NCBI GenBank assembly: GCA_030374765.1
Contig: JARGXX010000116.1
Location: forward strand, 310,001-374,000
Direction: 5' to 3'
Length of the DNA: 64,000 nt
Source: Agarophyton chilense
Lineage: Eukaryota > Rhodophyta > Florideophyceae > Gracilariales > Gracilariaceae
Shown here: piece after piece, positions 1 through 8,413 of the stretch
Position numbering within the stretch: the first letter of the stretch is position 1
Layout: each line of letters begins with the position of its first letter
Notes under the pieces: generated by a model
Told to the model about the DNA's origin: nothing
Seen by the model: the letters and a program-made list of their open reading frames with translations, nothing else
Database searches by the model: none
Translations under genes and position numbers: made by a program

Positions 1-345
1 CATATAAATCTCATGCTTGTTTCGCTGCACTTTATTACGGTTTTGGTTTTGACCGGTGACAATCTCCTTCAGATTAACGATGTTTTCGTGGCGCAGGGAC
101 CTCAACATTTTCAACTCTCTGATAGCTGTCACGGGGAAGCCCTCCTTCTCCTGATCCATTCGCACTTTCTTGAGGGCGACGATCTCACCGGATTGTCTAT
201 CACGCCCCATCCACACCTGACCGTAAGTTCCTTCTCCGATTTGTTCAATTTCCTCAAAGTCGGTGACATCGCGTGACCAACGCCAGCGTTTCCGGGATGG
301 TGCACGGTTTATGGGCTGGTCCCACCCGTCATCTTCGGCACTCAT
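1..345 (-). CDS. Cyclin-dependent kinase, CDK12/CDKC type, N-terminal part
   Basis: The first ~115 residues of a protein kinase are present and the rest lies beyond the window's left edge. Visible kinase features are the glycine loop IGEGTYGQV, the VAIK-type lysine in IVALKKVRM, and a PSTAIRE-like helix PVTAIRE, followed by [18 protein letters not shown]-type helices are typical of CDK12/13 and plant CDKC, which phosphorylate the RNA polymerase II C-terminal domain with cyclin K or T partners; CDK9 usually has PITALRE. The ATG at 345 is secure because the codon directly upstream is an in-frame TGA. The short N-terminus (about 27 residues before the kinase fold) favours a CDKC/CDK9-sized enzyme over the very long animal CDK12. 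The subfamily assignment is inference from the helix motif. Confidence 0.88.
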   Translation of the reverse strand, partial: MSAEDDGWDQPINRAPSRKRWRWSRDVTDFEEIEQIGEGTYGQVWMGRDRQSGEIVALKKVRMDQEKEGFPVTAIRELKMLRSLRHENIVNLKEIVTGQNQNRNKVQRNKHEIYM

Positions 346-1036
346 TCAGACCGATGAGCTGCAAAGCTTGAGGGGTCGCGTCTGATAGCGCGGGCCGCTT
401 CGGCTTCAAGAGAAATGTTTCTGTTTAATAGTGAGAACTATGTTCAACTCCAACGGCCGCAGAAGGGTTGCTCAAGTAACGTGTGCGGCGGAACCTATTT
501 TGGGCTGTAAAGCGGTATGTAAGGCATGGTTGCCTTGCTGGCATCCACCACCGGTCGCTGCGCTCTCACCCCCCAGTTGGTAGCGGAGTCGGTCACGTTG
601 CATCTCTGGTTGGATGAACCAAGTCGCGCATTGAAGCGTACTTTTTGTCAGATTGTGCTGCCCCGTTCAAAACCTTCCCCCGTTAAAACTCGCGATGATC
701 GCGTGATTCGTGGCGCCACTGTGGTGTTTGCAGCATTTTCTCTCACAAAGTGCTGACGCCTGTGTGAGCAGAACTCTGCGAAAGTCTGAAAAGCTCGGCG
801 GTCCTTGCCATTCCACCTCGGGCCTGCGTCGAACTGCCTTTGACCATGCACTGAAGCGTTTTCAACCATTTCTATTCTAGCCTTGTACGGAAAGTTTTGT
901 CCAAATCTGCGCAGGTGACCTTTCAGTTTCTGTTCGTCCCCCTTGACCTTTATGTTTAAGAGCCTGGGGCCGTCTAATCAGTGCCGCCTGTCAACGTCGG
1001 CCAAGCCGTTTCTTCCTGTTATCCTCGGTTCCAAAC
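346..1036. other. Divergent intergenic region (CDK / SMP-C2 gene)
   Basis: 691 bp separate two divergent start codons. Overlapping open frames near 526-869 have no recognisable content and oppose each other, so I do not call them genes. No clear TATA box was seen. The region presumably carries both promoters. Confidence 0.5.
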
Positions 1037-2590
1037 ATGATATGGCTTATTATTGTGGGAATCGTGATATACATGTCTTATCGCTTTTTGTATCAAGAGC
1101 AACACATGCCGCGTGAAACACAACCACAGAACACAGTCATGCAGAAGGAAGTCCCGCCTATCGAAGTGCCAGCTACTGCGACCTTGTCTCCCAGAGATCA
1201 AATTGCCGGAGTCGTTGAGAGCTTGGATTGGTGTAATGACATCACCAGGATATGTTGGCATCACATCGGAAAGATTGTGGAGGCTCAATTGGAGTGGACG
1301 ATTCAACCTCTCATCAATCTTCACCTCCCAAAGCCGTTTTCAAACTTCCGTTTTGTAAGTGCTGATCTTGGAAAAGATCCTCTTCGAGTTGATAGAGTTA
1401 TTGTTCATCGACGATTCAAAGATTCCATTGCATTGGATCTTGATGTTCACTTTAAAGGAACGCCAAACATAAAGATGAAGTGTGCTCCCCTCTCAGCATC
1501 TTTTGGAATCAAGGAGTTGCGATGGTTTGGTAGGCTTTCTGTTTTCTTGAGCCCTCTCATTAAAACCATTCCGTTAGTAGGTGCTGTCCATGCCGCTATG
1601 ATAGATCATCCAATAATTGAGATGGATTTTACCGGTATTGCCAACATAAGCGAATTTAGTCCGGTGGAAAGGGTTGTCAAAAACGTGTTGAAGAATGTCA
1701 CCGCGTCAATGATAGTACTCCCAAACCGAATCATGTACAAAACGTCAGCTTCTGTGGACTTTTTTGACACATCGACTCCTCCTTTGGGCGTCATGGTTGT
1801 AACCATAAAAGAAGGTCGCGGTTTTGCAACTGTAAAAAAGATGAAACTGGTAAAGTCTATTCCTGATATATTCTGCAGAGCAACTTTTGGACTGGAGGAG
1901 ATGAAGACGGATGTGGTATGGGATAAAATAAACCCCGTGTGGGACACTACCAAAGCGTTCATAATTTCAGCCATGGAACAGCCATTCAAGTTGAAATGTT
2001 GGGATAAGGATCTGCTTTCCACGGACGATCACCTTGGTACGATTAAATTCACGGCCAAGGAACTACTACAAAGAGATAGTACTTGGGAAAAACTGCAGAC
2101 CAATGTGCGAATGAAGACGGCCAAAGATGCTGAGATTAAGCTGTTGTCCAGCTACTATTCATTCTCCCATACCGTGGCACCTGTGAGCGGGCGATGCGTA
2201 GTTTCCGTGTTAGTCGATAAGGCCAAGAATTTGCCAGCAAACTCGAAAGCTGTTTCGTGTTGTGTACAAGTGGGAACATTGAAAAAGGAGACACCGCCTG
2301 TGAGAAGGCCACGAATTCCGATTCCGGGGTTCGATCCCGTGAATCCAGTGTGGGATTTCAGCTGCGATGCGCTCTGTGAAGATATATCAGATGTGCTCGT
2401 CAAGCTGTTGGTACTCGACTGCGGAAAGGAGATTGGAAGAATTCATATCAACGCGGACGAAATTGCGAAAAGTGAGTCAAAATCAAAGCAAGGTTTCTTT
2501 CAGCTCAGTCCCACGGCGACGGTGCGTGCGAAGATTATAGTACGAGGTTTAGTTTTAGACGCACTACCGAATATTGACCGTGAGGTATAA
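1037..2590 (+). CDS. SMP-domain and double C2-domain protein (extended synaptotagmin/tricalbin-like)
   Basis: Single exon, 517 residues. Residues 2-18 form one hydrophobic N-terminal anchor. Residues ~60-235 look like an SMP lipid-transfer domain, starting at ESLDWCNDIT and including the typical LPKPFSNFRF-like segment. A C2 domain follows at ~250-375 (KCWDKDLLSTDDHLG near its end) and a second, more divergent C2 at ~385-510. This order, membrane anchor then SMP then C2 tandem, is that of plant synaptotagmins and animal/yeast extended synaptotagmins/tricalbins, which tether ER to plasma membrane and move lipids between them. The domain order is seen in the sequence; location and role follow from the family. 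The gene is convergent with NDUFS3 (134 bp between stops). The anchor is a single segment rather than the hairpin of animal E-Syts. Confidence 0.85.
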   Translation: MIWLIIVGIVIYMSYRFLYQEQHMPRETQPQNTVMQKEVPPIEVPATATLSPRDQIAGVVESLDWCNDITRICWHHIGKIVEAQLEWTIQPLINLHLPKPFSNFRFVSADLGKDPLRVDRVIVHRRFKDSIALDLDVHFKGTPNIKMKCAPLSASFGIKELRWFGRLSVFLSPLIKTIPLVGAVHAAMIDHPIIEMDFTGIANISEFSPVERVVKNVLKNVTASMIVLPNRIMYKTSASVDFFDTSTPPLGVMVVTIKEGRGFATVKKMKLVKSIPDIFCRATFGLEEMKTDVVWDKINPVWDTTKAFIISAMEQPFKLKCWDKDLLSTDDHLGTIKFTAKELLQRDSTWEKLQTNVRMKTAKDAEIKLLSSYYSFSHTVAPVSGRCVVSVLVDKAKNLPANSKAVSCCVQVGTLKKETPPVRRPRIPIPGFDPVNPVWDFSCDALCEDISDVLVKLLVLDCGKEIGRIHINADEIAKSESKSKQGFFQLSPTATVRAKIIVRGLVLDALPNIDREV

Positions 2591-2724
2591 GGCTAACAGG
2601 ATTCGAAGACCGGTACCAAAACATAGCGTCGAATGACAACCAATGCGTGTACAAAGAATGTAACTTTAGAAGTCGATAGTTAAGATACGGCAGAAAACAA
2701 CTTTGAACGAAATACCGGTGACGA

Positions 2725-3483
2725 TCACTCAGGCTTCTTGTCTGCTTGTTCCAATTGCACTGCGTCCTTTGGACGTTTACCCTCCGGAAACACTTCCCAC
2801 GGTGTGGAATAGTCGAAGCTTCGATATTCCTGTGCAATTTCCACGGGTTCTTGTACGACTCTCTTTTCAGCATCATCGTAGCGAACCTCAACGTAACCAG
2901 AAAGAGGGAAATCCTTTCGCTGCGGATGACCCTCAAATCCATAATCAGTTAGAATTCGTCGCAGATCCGGATGACTGTGGAAGAACACGCCGTACATATC
3001 CCAAACCTCCCGTTCAAACCAATCAGCTCCCTTAAACACGGTAGTGGCCGACTCCACCGGCGTTACTTCATCCACATATGTTTGTACTCGAATCCTAGCA
3101 TTAAACCGCGTAGACAGCAGGCTATAAACCACCCTGAACCTATCCTTTCGTTCCGGATAGTCAACAGCAGTACATTGCACAAATCCCTTAAACTGCGACG
3201 AAGAATGCAACTTTAAAAATCGCAACACGCGCACGGTCATGCTGTGAGGAACCTCCAACACCATTTCGCCACCGCCCGGGGCATTTCCAGCCTGGATTCG
3301 GGCGGCGGTGATGGAGTTTGGAAGTGTCTCTACGACGGAGGCGAGAAAGGCCTTTTGCTGTTCCAGCTGCGCATTGGTGGCCGGATTGGACGCTGCACCG
3401 TCGGCCGGCGCACAGAAAAGACGGTGAGTGACGCGTGAGGCCGACGGGAAAAAGGTGGATGCTGCGCGGCGGAGAGACAGCAT
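2725..3483 (-). CDS. NDUFS3: Mitochondrial complex I 30 kDa subunit (NDUFS3/Nad9/NuoC family)
   Basis: Core subunit of the peripheral arm of NADH:ubiquinone oxidoreductase. I start at the ATG at 3483 (252 residues plus stop), because the residues after it, [12 protein letters not shown], form a classic Arg/Ser-rich mitochondrial presequence. An ATG at 3615 upstream would add 44 residues of Pro/Ser-rich sequence and cannot be excluded. The family signature [12 protein letters not shown] is present, followed by [20 protein letters not shown] and [14 protein letters not shown], nearly identical to animal and bacterial homologues. The C-terminus ends with a Lys-rich tail after the conserved STPWEVFP. 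Nuclear location matters: green plants and glaucophytes keep nad9 in mtDNA, while red algae do not. It is divergent from PET117. Confidence 0.95.
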   Translation of the reverse strand: MLSLRRAASTFFPSASRVTHRLFCAPADGAASNPATNAQLEQQKAFLASVVETLPNSITAARIQAGNAPGGGEMVLEVPHSMTVRVLRFLKLHSSSQFKGFVQCTAVDYPERKDRFRVVYSLLSTRFNARIRVQTYVDEVTPVESATTVFKGADWFEREVWDMYGVFFHSHPDLRRILTDYGFEGHPQRKDFPLSGYVEVRYDDAEKRVVQEPVEIAQEYRSFDYSTPWEVFPEGKRPKDAVQLEQADKKPE

Positions 3484-3824
3484 CCCGGGAGGTCGTCTGC
3501 GGCGAGAGTGGGAATGAGATATCGGCCGGGCGGGCGGTGGGGATGAAGGAATGTAGTGCGAAATGCTGCCGAGGGGTATCGGCACAGCGAAGCAATGGCT
3601 GTCAATATCTGGCACTTGGGATACCGGCTTGCATCACGCAGCCACAGTTGCACTTATTTTTTTAGAAAACGCTGATAAAGGGTTATTACGCAGATAGCCC
3701 TTGAGCAAATGTGCACCGTAGATAGAGAAATGCACTACTAGCTAGAGCTAGGATAGCTAGCTAGAGTATGAGCGCCGTCTCCGGTTTGTCGCCGCCGTCT
3801 AGTTAATGGACTTATTTCTTGTCA
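3484..3824. promoter_or_regulatory. Shared divergent promoter region NDUFS3 / PET117
   Basis: 341 bp between two divergent ATGs, both for mitochondrial respiratory-complex proteins. If NDUFS3 starts at 3615 the gap shrinks to 209 bp. Around 3738-3768 lies a cluster of TAGCTA/CTAGCTAG words, a local palindromic repeat with several overlapping GCTAG cores. No TATA box was recognised. Co-regulation is inferred from arrangement only. Confidence 0.5.
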
Positions 3825-4031
3825 ATGGCGCCCTCGCGAGCCATGGTCGCGCTCGCCGCGACGTGCGTTTCAACCGCAGCAATAATCGCCTATGTACATT
3901 GGGATCAGAAAAAAGAGCTTAAAAGGATGCAAGCCGGTGTCCTGCAAGACGCCGAAAGAGAACGACTCCGTCGACAAGCCATTGAAACCCGAAATGCGAC
4001 CCAATCGCCACATCAGGACCATAAAACCTAG
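3825..4031 (+). CDS. PET117: PET117-like cytochrome c oxidase assembly protein
   Basis: 68 residues. A short N-terminal hydrophobic segment (about residues 5-22) is followed by YVHWDQKKELKRMQAGVLQD and an Arg/Glu-rich helix. The YVHW-x-Q...R-M-x-x-GV-x-x-D pattern is the PET117 family core; yeast and animal members are of similar small size. PET117 is a mitochondrial inner-membrane/matrix factor that links heme a synthesis to complex IV assembly. The ATG at 3825 is used; a TTG two codons upstream was ignored. The gene is divergent from NDUFS3, so both products belong to respiratory-chain biogenesis. Confidence 0.85.
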   Translation: MAPSRAMVALAATCVSTAAIIAYVHWDQKKELKRMQAGVLQDAERERLRRQAIETRNATQSPHQDHKT

Positions 4032-4173
4032 CACAACCTCACTGAGTGGATGATCAATTTGTGCTTTACTACATATAAACTTCTATACAACACACTACGT
4101 ACGTGACAAATTGCTAAATCCGTTCTATACAAATGCCCAACAGGCAAAGTGGCAACTATGCAGGAGGCGGCTT

Positions 4174-6399
4174 TCAACATCTACATCGCGTATCTCCTCT
4201 GTGTAAAAAATTGCCTTCCCTGGCAATCATTCTCAGAGTCTCTTCGAGTGCTTTTGTCGAATGCGGCAGTGAAGCACCGTGCAACATGCCAGCTTCTGCG
4301 CCTTCAAGTTTCCGTTGCATACGTGCCATCATAGTTTCCGCCGTTTCCGCATGCTTAAACACAAATTTCGTCTGGTAGTCGCCGAGAAGTTCCGGAGCTG
4401 CGATTTCGCCACTAGTAATCCCCTTAAGGGTCTGCATCAAGTCATAATTAATCTCCCGCGACACCACTGAGTCACTTTCGTATGCAGGATGTTCTCGGAT
4501 GAACTTGCGGATAAAAGAAGCATTCGTGCAGAGAGCTCCTGAAGCTCGGTCAGAGATGAAGTCCAGGTAAAGGTACAACCTAGCTCTGGTCATCGCATCA
4601 ATTTTCAGGGCGTCCAGATAACCCCTCATCAACGGGATCAGACCAGCGAAGGCAGAACCCTCAGGTCGACCATTGCGGCAAAGCGGTTTTCCGTTGAAGA
4701 TCTCATCCAGAGTAAACAAGTCATACGGGTCGGAATCCGAATCCGATCCACTACTGTCATCCGGCGCCCCACAGAAGTTGTCAATATCAACCCTTCCGGC
4801 ATGACTGCCCACTAGCGATGCATTGTGGACGTGTCCGCAATCACAAAGAAAACTAGATCCTGTGGAGGACTTGAACACATTCTTTCGGAAGTAGAACGCC
4901 TCATTATTGACAGCATCGCGTCCATGCGCCGTTTCCATGTTTTCATCCACTTTGGACATGGGAATGTAAAAGTTGAGATTAAACGCAAGAATAACCCTGG
5001 AAAGCAACACGATAAACACCGAAAACGCTGCATTCTCAAAGTCGGTCAGTCCGACCTCCATGGAGCGAAACTCAGTTCTCCAGCCAATGTCTGTGCCAGG
5101 TGGCGGTGGTTTGAAACGGACAGTATTCCAATTGGTGCTCTGAATATTTTCAAAGTGGTCTGTAGAACTTTCATTGTCTTGCTCAAGCTTCTCTTCATAA
5201 ATCACAAGCGGGTCACGGATAAACAGATGTGCAATGTGCTGTGCCAACAAATGATCCACCCCACCTTCCCTAAGTCGGTCATACGCGTTCTTATCAATTG
5301 GAATCGGAATGTCATTGTACGTCTCTGGATGGTCCTTCGAGCGATCTGAAAGAAAACAGTCAATAGAACTGTATCTAGACTTCGGCACGGCCCCAGAAAA
5401 TTCTTCCTCTACAGTCCTGTCATCCATAGCGGCAGAGATGACATCCCAACGAACGTCTGTATTGGCGAGCAGGCCACGTAAGGCAGGCGTGGCAGCTGTG
5501 AGCGCGAGCATGATGGGCGCCATGACGGCTAACTGATCGTATAAAAACCGTGTCTCTCCCAAATCACGACCTTGAAGCGTAACTTGCAAACAACTGGAGC
5601 CCATACCAAATGCGGCAGAGTCCATGACAATCTTGTCCCTGACATAAGTGTCCAATGCAGCATCTAACATTCTGACATCGGTTGTGTTGTGAGTAGGGAT
5701 ACGTTCCCTTACTTTCTGAAGCAAAGACCGGTGTTCAGTGTGCGCCGGGATGAGTGGCATACTCTCGGGGGTGTTTTCATCAATAAACAAGGGAACTTCG
5801 ATAGAGACTTTTCTTCCCCGTCGTAGACGAATGTTTCTGGTGAGCGTTGGGAAACGAGGATGAGGACTTATGACGTCATCGCTGGTGAAAAACGATTTGG
5901 CTACAGGACCAAACGGTAACACGGGTGGGGTTGTGAACACACCACAACCCGCAGTGGGAAAGGTTGTAAGACTCAATACCATTTCGCCTGGAACCAACAG
6001 CTTTTCAATCTGAGAACGTCTCAGAACCATATTCCTCTCCACGTTGACTAAGTCAGCGGCATAGGAACGATATGGCACACCAGGCGTTCCTTCTATCATC
6101 CACGTCGCGTACTCCGGTCTCCAGAGGACTGGAACACCATTCGGTCTTTCACGTTCCTCTTTCTGCAACAGCGGCAGCAGCGCAGGAGCGCGGAGCGAAA
6201 GTGTGGCACGTCTGGTGGTGGAATGCATATGAAGCAGGAGGTACTCGACCTCATCGCCCCATTTCAAATCATGGTCCTTGAAATGCTTTGCCGAATGGTA
6301 CACGGACAGAAACTGTTGCACGCCGTCCGCCTTGACACGAGCGCGGTGCGGCGAGGAGCGCGGCCAAGAAAGCGGCGTGCCAAGAGTAAGAAGACCCAT
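4174..6399 (-). CDS. GCLC: Glutamate-cysteine ligase catalytic subunit, animal/fungal type
   Basis: 741 residues in one exon. It makes gamma-glutamylcysteine from glutamate, cysteine and ATP, the committed step of glutathione synthesis. The N-terminus MGLLTLGTPLSW is the family start (animal enzymes begin MGLLSQGSPLSW), which fixes the ATG at 6399. Other signatures are KWGDEVEYLL (glutamate/metal-binding region), FGMGSSCLQVT, and WRTEFRSMEVGLTDFENAAF. Length is close to the usual 640-700 with a somewhat longer C-terminus. This is the eukaryotic glycosyl-family type found in animals and fungi, not the bacterial-derived type of land plants, so the N-terminus shows no plastid transit peptide and the enzyme is likely cytosolic. 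Its short 3' gap (142 bp) faces PET117 tail to tail. Confidence 0.96.
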   Translation of the reverse strand: MGLLTLGTPLSWPRSSPHRARVKADGVQQFLSVYHSAKHFKDHDLKWGDEVEYLLLHMHSTTRRATLSLRAPALLPLLQKEERERPNGVPVLWRPEYATWMIEGTPGVPYRSYAADLVNVERNMVLRRSQIEKLLVPGEMVLSLTTFPTAGCGVFTTPPVLPFGPVAKSFFTSDDVISPHPRFPTLTRNIRLRRGRKVSIEVPLFIDENTPESMPLIPAHTEHRSLLQKVRERIPTHNTTDVRMLDAALDTYVRDKIVMDSAAFGMGSSCLQVTLQGRDLGETRFLYDQLAVMAPIMLALTAATPALRGLLANTDVRWDVISAAMDDRTVEEEFSGAVPKSRYSSIDCFLSDRSKDHPETYNDIPIPIDKNAYDRLREGGVDHLLAQHIAHLFIRDPLVIYEEKLEQDNESSTDHFENIQSTNWNTVRFKPPPPGTDIGWRTEFRSMEVGLTDFENAAFSVFIVLLSRVILAFNLNFYIPMSKVDENMETAHGRDAVNNEAFYFRKNVFKSSTGSSFLCDCGHVHNASLVGSHAGRVDIDNFCGAPDDSSGSDSDSDPYDLFTLDEIFNGKPLCRNGRPEGSAFAGLIPLMRGYLDALKIDAMTRARLYLYLDFISDRASGALCTNASFIRKFIREHPAYESDSVVSREINYDLMQTLKGITSGEIAAPELLGDYQTKFVFKHAETAETMMARMQRKLEGAEAGMLHGASLPHSTKALEETLRMIAREGNFLHRGDTRCRC

Positions 6400-7222
6400 T
6401 GTCCCTGCCCAAAAAGGTAGCTAAGGACGACACAAGGAGGGAGGAGCACGCTAAGAGTTGGGAGCTTTTATGCGCGCGTGTCAACAGCTAGGGTGAACAC
6501 GAAGTGCGCACAGAAAACACAACAACTCGTCGCACTCGATGAAGGTTATGATGCGCTCACATTTCTACCGGCACGTGCAAGCGCGAGACGGGGCGCGTGA
6601 ATGCACGCCAGGTGCAGAGCGCCTTTCCATTGGCCCCCTCGATTTGCACGCTGGTTTCGACGATATACATCGGGTGGTGCACAGCGCTCACGTCGGCCAA
6701 CGGCTGCCCAATCAGCGGCCGGCGCAACGCACGGCGCCTGTTGTGCGCGGCTCGTTCCGCCGCCCCATGCGCGCCTGCAGGCCGCCAGGTCTCGCCCGCC
6801 CTGGCGCCTGAAGAGAGGACGCACGAACAGCACACATTTCGATTCGCGGCTCGTGTTACCGCTGGTCGCGTGGAGTGCGTGGACGCGTGGACGCGTGGGT
6901 GGTGGCTCGATGTGGACCAAAGGACTCGCTGTGCGTCAACACCCCTCGATTGCGCCCCTCTCGAGGTTTTGTTAGCTTGCTGGCTGTTGACAAAACAAAC
7001 GGCCACTTTTGGATGTTTGCCAACTGTGTGCTGGTGCAGTTGTAATGCGTCTGCGTCTGCGAGAGCTTTCATATGGAAGTCGCGTCACCATACCCCCCAG
7101 CGTCACCCTTACCTTCCAGTGTCTCCGCCCCCAAGCGCACAGACGCCAGTTACAGCTAATATCTCGCGCCTCGTGCCGCAACCAGCTGAGTCATTTTTGT
7201 TGCCCGCTCGCGTCTTCTTCTA
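6400..7222. other. Divergent intergenic region, GC-rich
   Basis: 823 bp between GCLC and the Ser/Pro-rich orphan. Several overlapping open frames occur on both strands (6539-7200), a by-product of high GC content; none has recognisable domains. I see no TATA box. Confidence 0.45.
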
Positions 7223-8413
7223 ATGCCGACGTCGGTGCTGAACCGCGTCTCCATGACATCTTCCAAAACGAAGCGCACGTGGAGCCGCTTTTCGCGTTCT
7301 TCTTCGAGTACTCCGTCTCCTACTTCTCCGAAGCAGTCTTCATTTACCCCGCCTTCTCCGCAGCCTTCTCACTTGAAAGCTCCGTCCATTCATCCAGAAC
7401 CAATGCCTTCTCAAACTCCGCAACACCACTCTCCAGAGCAATCTAAACAACCACAGGCCCCGCAGCAGAGAAGCAATCCAACCTCTCCCAACCAGTCACT
7501 CACTCACAACCCACAAGCCTTCCTCCGTCAAATCAAGTCCTTGTTGGGTGATTTTGAACAAATTCATAACGTCAACCAAACTCCGCTTTCTGACTCTCGC
7601 ATTCGTCATATTCGACATCAAGTCGAGAAAAACATGCCTCTCTTGTACTCCTTACAACAGCAAATGAAGAACCATCCCTCTTCCGAGGCCTCGCTCATTG
7701 TAGTGCTGGCCGAGAATTTTCTTAAACGCTTTCCAGATGTCGATGATGCGTTTCTACGATCACTACAACCAGCCACGCAGAGCAAACTTCCCGAAGCTTC
7801 AAATCACCCCCAAGCCCCTCGGTTTCCTTCCTTTTATTCCGTCTCATCACATTCATCTAAACCGCCTCTGCATGCCAACCCCCCTGTCGCCAAAACTAAT
7901 ATGACACCGGCAACAACGAGCACTATGTCACACCCCTCAAACTATCAATATTTTTCTCCCGCCTCTTCGCATCCGCGCGATTCCTATGCCTCCAGGCCAC
8001 CATGCGTACCATCCGCTCTCGCGGATCATCGACCAGCCCTTACCGGTGCTCAGGAAATGCTCTTGCGCAGCGTATATTCATTGTCAAGTAACTATCGACA
8101 ATCGTCTGGAAGTGCGTCGTATGAAGCGCCTGCTGCCTTGTCCCCCATGGAAATTGAAAACATGTCGGTTGCAATCAATCGAAGGATGGCGCTTACGCCG
8201 ATACCGAGTGGTGCTGGTGCATTCAATTCCAGTGGGTTTGGCTATGGTCATGCGCAGTATGCTGCTCGACAAGACATGAGGGGGGCGCGCTACAGTTCAT
8301 GGGTTGGTGCCAATAGCACAGGCGGCAGGTATGGAAGCTATCCTCGTGCGGACATGCCTCGATCGAGTAGCGACAGTATTCGACATAGAAGAAGTAACTC
8401 TGACGAACGATGA
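7223..8413 (+). CDS. Ser/Pro/Gln-rich protein of unknown function
   Basis: 396 residues, single exon from the ATG at 7223. Not recognised. Residues 1-85 are extremely rich in Ser, Pro, Gln and Thr with many SP/TP sites. A short helical island at about 88-170 (from QAFLRQIKSLLGDFEQIH through NFLKRFPDVDDAFLRSLQ) is the only part likely to fold. Residues 170-396 are again low-complexity, ending in an Arg/Ser tail with RSSSD-S-I-RHRRSNSDER, which resembles phosphorylated disordered tails. Codon use is like the neighbours. Length and composition suggest a disordered scaffold or nuclear regulator, but no function can be assigned. Confidence 0.7.
   Translation: MPTSVLNRVSMTSSKTKRTWSRFSRSSSSTPSPTSPKQSSFTPPSPQPSHLKAPSIHPEPMPSQTPQHHSPEQSKQPQAPQQRSNPTSPNQSLTHNPQAFLRQIKSLLGDFEQIHNVNQTPLSDSRIRHIRHQVEKNMPLLYSLQQQMKNHPSSEASLIVVLAENFLKRFPDVDDAFLRSLQPATQSKLPEASNHPQAPRFPSFYSVSSHSSKPPLHANPPVAKTNMTPATTSTMSHPSNYQYFSPASSHPRDSYASRPPCVPSALADHRPALTGAQEMLLRSVYSLSSNYRQSSGSASYEAPAALSPMEIENMSVAINRRMALTPIPSGAGAFNSSGFGYGHAQYAARQDMRGARYSSWVGANSTGGRYGSYPRADMPRSSSDSIRHRRSNSDER

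Noticed and set aside
2155..2403. Open frames opposite to the SMP/C2 gene
   Set aside because: Shadows of a well-supported coding sequence; the same applies to frames opposite GCLC, BET, Sel1-ARM and PAK.
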